Source: Massilia sp. Root351
Lineage (GTDB): Bacteria > Pseudomonadota > Gammaproteobacteria > Burkholderiales > Burkholderiaceae_D
Length of the DNA stretch: 64,000 nucleotides
Direction: 5' to 3'
NCBI RefSeq assembly: GCF_001425045.1
Contig: NZ_LMDJ01000007.1
Span: 81,708 to 145,707, forward strand
The notes under the pieces are model-generated. The model had not been told where the DNA came from. It saw only the letters and a program-made list of their open reading frames with translations, and searched no databases. Shown here piece by piece: positions 61,011 to 64,000 of this stretch; position 1 is the stretch's first letter; every line of letters begins with the position of its first letter. Made by a program: the position numbers and the translations under genes.

Positions 61011-61529
61011 GTGTTGAAAGAGATAGACATCCGTCCGATTGCGGAAGCCGATTTCGATGCCGTGTGGCGCATCTTCCAGGATATCCTCGCCACCGGCGAG
61101 CAATATCCGTTCGACGACGCCAGCCGTGAAGCGTGCCGCGCCTACTGGTACGGTACCGGCGTGAAAACCTGGGTGGCCGTGCTGAACGGCGAGCGCCTGC
61201 TCGGCATGTACCGCCTGGTGCCCAACCAGGCCGACCGCGGCTCGCACGTGGCCAGCGCGTCCTACATGGTCGGCCCGGCGGCGCAGGGCGTGGGCGTGGG
61301 CAAGCTGCTGGGCCGGCACAGCCTGGAACAGGCGCGCCGGGACGGCTTCCTGGCCATGCAGTTCAACTACGTGGTCAGCACCAACGTGGCCGCCGTGGTG
61401 TTGTGGAAGCAGCTCGGCTTCGCCATCGTCGGCACCCTGCCCAAGGCCTACCGCCATCAAAAACTCGGCTACGTGGACGTGTACGTCATGTACCGCCTGC
61501 TGGACGATCCGAACAACTGGCCCCTGTAA
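61011..61529 (+). CDS. GNAT family N-acetyltransferase
   Basis: The product is 172 residues. The acetyl-CoA-binding signature VGPAAQGVGVGKLLGRHSLEQAR and the following NVAAVVLWKQLGFAIVGTLPKAYRH are typical GNAT motifs A and B. The GTG at 61011 follows a GGGGG run. The substrate is unknown. The next GNAT gene starts 17 bases after the stop, so they are probably co-transcribed, but they are different GNAT subfamilies. Confidence 0.88.
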   Translation: MLKEIDIRPIAEADFDAVWRIFQDILATGEQYPFDDASREACRAYWYGTGVKTWVAVLNGERLLGMYRLVPNQADRGSHVASASYMVGPAAQGVGVGKLLGRHSLEQARRDGFLAMQFNYVVSTNVAAVVLWKQLGFAIVGTLPKAYRHQKLGYVDVYVMYRLLDDPNNWPL

Positions 61530-61546
61530 GCCACGCCGCGCACCTC

Positions 61547-62062
61547 ATGCTGATTATCGAAACCGACCGCCTGCAACTGCGCACCGTCAGCCCGGACGAT
61601 GCCCCTTTCTACCTGGAACTGGTCAACGAGCCATCCTGGATACGCTTCATCGGCGATCGCGGCATCCGCACGCTGGACGCGGCGCGCGCCGCCATCCTGG
61701 ACGGCCCGGTGGCCATGTACGAGCGCCTGGGCTATTCGCTGTACCTGGTGCAGCGCCGCAGCGACGGCGTGCCGATGGGCATGTGCGGCCTGATCAAGCG
61801 CGATGTGTTGCCCGATACCGACATCGGCTACGCCATCTCGCCGCGCTACTGGGGACACGGCTACGCCTATGAGGCCGCCGCCGCCGTGGTGGCGCACGCA
61901 CGCGGCGCGCTGGCCCTGCCGCGCCTGATGGCCATCACCTCGCCCGACAACGCGGCCTCCATCCAGCTGCTGGGCAAGCTGGGCATGCAATTCATCCGGC
62001 GCACCAAGCTCGATGGCTGGAACGAAGACAGCAACGTCTACCGGCTGGAGTTCCCCGCGTAG
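61547..62062 (+). CDS. GNAT N-acetyltransferase, RimJ/RimL type
   Basis: The product is 171 residues. The N-terminus IIETDRLQLRTVSPDDAPFYLELVNEPSWIRFIGDRGIRT and the later IGYAISPRYWGHGYAYEAAAAVVAHAR with NAASIQLLGKLGMQFIRRTKL match RimJ/RimL-like acetyltransferases. Substrates of such genes are usually small amines or N-termini; none can be assigned here. The ATG at 61547 has no strong ribosome-binding site, suggesting coupling to the preceding gene. Confidence 0.88.
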   Translation: MLIIETDRLQLRTVSPDDAPFYLELVNEPSWIRFIGDRGIRTLDAARAAILDGPVAMYERLGYSLYLVQRRSDGVPMGMCGLIKRDVLPDTDIGYAISPRYWGHGYAYEAAAAVVAHARGALALPRLMAITSPDNAASIQLLGKLGMQFIRRTKLDGWNEDSNVYRLEFPA

Positions 62063-62175
62063 GAGTCGCTAGCAATCGCTTAGTGATTTCCCCTTGGCTT
62101 TTTCCGTGCGGAAGCACATGATGGAATGGCATGGCGCAGACCGTGCATCGTGTTGTATTTCCAAGGGGAATCATC

Positions 62176-63798
62176 ATGAAATTCTCGGACCTCAAGATCG
62201 GAGTGCGGCTGGGCTTGCTCAGCGGCTTCTTCTTCGCGGCACTGCTGGTGGTCGGCTATGTCGGCTGGGACGCGCTCAATTTCATCAAGGAACGTAACGC
62301 CGAAGGCATGCAGCGTTCCGTGACGCTGACCGAAGCGGTGGACACGGCGCGCAGTTCGCAGGTCGAGTTCAAGATCCAGGTCCAGGAATGGAAGAACATT
62401 CTGCTGCGCGGCAACGACCCCGAAAATCTCCAGCGTTACAGCGCCGCCTTCGTCAAGACCGGCCAGCAGGTGCAGCGCGAGTTGCGCAAGCTGGACGGTG
62501 TGCTGGGCAAGCTGCAGGTGGCCACGCCGCTGGTGGGCGAGGCGATCAAGATGCATGAAGAGCTGGGCGTGAATTATCTGGCCGCGCTCAAGCAGTACGA
62601 CCCGGCCAATCCGGACAGCGCCAAGCTGGTCGACGGGCTCGTGAAAGGCATGGACCGCGCGCCCACCAGGAAGATCGACGACATCGTGGTATTCATCGGC
62701 GAGCAGTCGCGCCGGCTGGCCGCCGACATGGCAGTGGACAACCAGGCCGCCCACCGCAGCGCCAGCATTTCGCTGCTGGTGATGTTGCTGGCCACGCTGG
62801 CGCTGGGCAGCGCGCTCGTGACGTGGCTGATACGCGGCATCACCCGGCCGCTGAAGCAGGCCATCGGGATTGCCAAGACGGTGGCGGCGGGCGACTTGCG
62901 CAGCAATATGGACGGGGCGGACGTGATGCGCCGCGACGAAGTGGGCGAACTGCTGGCTGCGCTCCGGCAAATGAGCGGCAACCTGGCCAGCATCGTCGGC
63001 CGGGTGCGCGCCGGCACCGACACCATCGCCACCGCCAGCGCGGAAATTGCCACCGGCAATATGGACTTGTCCGCGCGCACCGAGCAGCAGGCCAGTTCGC
63101 TGGAGGAGACCGCGTCTTCCATGATCGAACTGACCAGCACGGTGCGGCAAAACAATGAGAACGCCGGCCAGGCGCGCGCGCTGGCGCACACCGCGTCGCA
63201 GGTGGCGGTGCGCGGCGGCGCCACGGTGTCCGAGGTGGTGGCCACGATGGGCGCGATCAACGAATCGTCGCGCAAGATCGTCGACATAATCGGCGTGATA
63301 GACGGCATCGCGTTCCAGACCAATATTTTGGCGCTGAACGCGGCGGTGGAAGCGGCGCGGGCCGGCGAGCAGGGGCGCGGTTTTGCGGTGGTGGCCAGCG
63401 AAGTGCGCAACCTGGCGCAGCGGTCGGCGGCGGCGGCGAGGGAAATCAAGGAATTGATCGGCACCTCGGTCGAGCGGGTGGAAGCGGGCAGCAGGCTGGT
63501 GGGGCAGGCGGGGGTGACGATGGCCGAAGTGGTGGCCAGCGTGGAGCGGGTCAACGCCATCATTGGCGAGATCGCCCTGGCCAGCGGCGAGCAGCGCGAC
63601 GGCATCGAGCAGATCAGCATCGCCATCAGCCAGATGGACAGCGTCACGCAGCAGAACGCCGCGCTGGTCGAGCAGGCCGCCGCCGCGGCCGACTCCCTGC
63701 AGCAGCAAGCGCAAAGCCTCACCGAAGCGGTCAGCATCTTCAGGCTGCACGAACGTCCCGCCCCCACCCCGCCAGCCCTGCGCATCCTCCACGGCTAG
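62176..63798 (+). CDS. methyl-accepting chemotaxis protein, 4HB type
   Basis: The product is 540 residues. Helix 1 ([22 protein letters not shown]), a four-helix-bundle periplasmic domain ([30 protein letters not shown]), and helix 2 ([21 protein letters not shown]) lead to HAMP. The signalling hairpin has tip [43 protein letters not shown]. It ends without an NWETF-like pentapeptide. AAGGGGA precedes the ATG at 62176. Its hairpin tip is identical to that of the chemoreceptor at 53160-54857, so both would feed the same CheA pathway. Confidence 0.93.
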   Translation: MKFSDLKIGVRLGLLSGFFFAALLVVGYVGWDALNFIKERNAEGMQRSVTLTEAVDTARSSQVEFKIQVQEWKNILLRGNDPENLQRYSAAFVKTGQQVQRELRKLDGVLGKLQVATPLVGEAIKMHEELGVNYLAALKQYDPANPDSAKLVDGLVKGMDRAPTRKIDDIVVFIGEQSRRLAADMAVDNQAAHRSASISLLVMLLATLALGSALVTWLIRGITRPLKQAIGIAKTVAAGDLRSNMDGADVMRRDEVGELLAALRQMSGNLASIVGRVRAGTDTIATASAEIATGNMDLSARTEQQASSLEETASSMIELTSTVRQNNENAGQARALAHTASQVAVRGGATVSEVVATMGAINESSRKIVDIIGVIDGIAFQTNILALNAAVEAARAGEQGRGFAVVASEVRNLAQRSAAAAREIKELIGTSVERVEAGSRLVGQAGVTMAEVVASVERVNAIIGEIALASGEQRDGIEQISIAISQMDSVTQQNAALVEQAAAAADSLQQQAQSLTEAVSIFRLHERPAPTPPALRILHG

Positions 63799-63814
63799 CC
63801 CCCTCTTCAGACCA

Positions 63815-63876
63815 GCCTGAGCCGCATTACCCCTATTCGGGGTCAGACCCCGAAATAGAGGTAATGCGGCTCAGGC
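63815..63876. repeat. long near-perfect palindrome with GGGGTC-A-GACCCC core
   Basis: About 30 base pairs fold around A63845. The arms differ by one bulged base (near 63855) and one mismatch (63832:63859). The outer arms include GCCTGAGCCGCATTACC and its complement. It starts 17 bases after the chemoreceptor stop and can serve as a hairpin terminator, though no T run follows. It shares the GGGGTCAG core with the 50880-50950 repeat. Confidence 0.85.
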
Positions 63877-63906
63877 CGCTAGTAGGAGGGAGCGAAGCGG
63901 ATTAGG

Positions 63907-63938
63907 GAGCCGCTGAACAATTGAGTTTTTAGCGGCTC
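63907..63938. repeat. 8-bp inverted repeat near window end
   Basis: GAGCCGCT (63907-63914) and AGCGGCTC (63931-63938) flank a 16-base loop ending in TTTTT. It follows the long palindrome. No gene is visible from 63799 to the window end. Confidence 0.55.
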
Positions 63939-64000
63939 AAAGCTTGCTCAGTAGGGGCAATTCAAGTTCAGCGAGCGAAAAATACGGTGAAAAAGTGGCG

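Overview
The window is about 64 kb of GC-rich chromosomal DNA with dense, short-gapped genes. The gene set (DUF1800/DUF1501 pair, phasin, many soluble and membrane hybrid histidine kinases, HD-GYP and GGDEF proteins, two chemoreceptors, FeS photolyase) and the GGGGTCAG-type palindromes between genes fit a betaproteobacterium of the Oxalobacteraceae (Massilia/Duganella/Janthinobacterium-like). This is inferred from gene content and style. No rRNA, tRNA, CRISPR array, intact prophage or insertion sequence was seen.

Layout. 1-2.4 kb: end of a DUF1800 gene and its Tat-exported DUF1501 partner. 2.4-7 kb (minus): a patatin-like lipase with membrane segments, behind a promoter and an intrinsic terminator in its leader, then a hybrid kinase/response-regulator pair. 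7-11.5 kb (minus): 2OG-Fe(II) oxygenase, TonB-dependent receptor, polytopic membrane protein. 11.5-13.4 kb: a PAS-PAS-kinase-receiver gene broken by a +1 frameshift inside a perfect 17-bp inverted repeat. 13.6-16.5 kb: M1 metallopeptidase coupled to a DUF6702 protein. 16.5-17.1 kb: the only gene-poor gap. 17-21.3 kb: OhrR-like MarR regulator, small zinc-ribbon protein, HD-GYP regulator, CHASE kinase. 21.3-24 kb: TIM-barrel isomerase and PhyH dioxygenase divergent from a LysR regulator, with a perfect LysR-type palindrome between them. 24-28.6 kb: large membrane hybrid kinase and an M29-like metalloprotein. 28.7-32.6 kb: unrecognised proteins and a Cache-domain protein ending at a strong terminator.

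32.7-42.2 kb (plus) holds the most interesting locus. It is a tight six-gene transcription unit built around a 1226-residue tubulin/FtsZ-superfamily protein with a C-terminal GYF_2-like domain. Its neighbours are a secreted, membrane-anchored vWA-like protein with an altered metal site, a small membrane protein, a zinc-ribbon/TM protein, a glycine-zipper lipoprotein and a cytosolic Cys-rich protein. Related FtsZ-like/vWA sets have been noted in comparative genomics as putative membrane-remodelling systems. As far as I know this arrangement has no experimental description.

42.2-50.5 kb (minus): FeS-type photolyase, a YtrA-type GntR/ABC-2 exporter operon with a full-length permease and a split, internally deleted paralogue, a DUF6404 protein and a molybdopterin oxidoreductase. 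50.5-58.6 kb: lipoprotein, TPR-GGDEF protein, chemoreceptor, heterodimeric ABC exporter. 58.6-64 kb: phasin with a PhaR-like operator, CodA-like amidohydrolase, two GNAT acetyltransferases, a second chemoreceptor, and palindromes to the window end.
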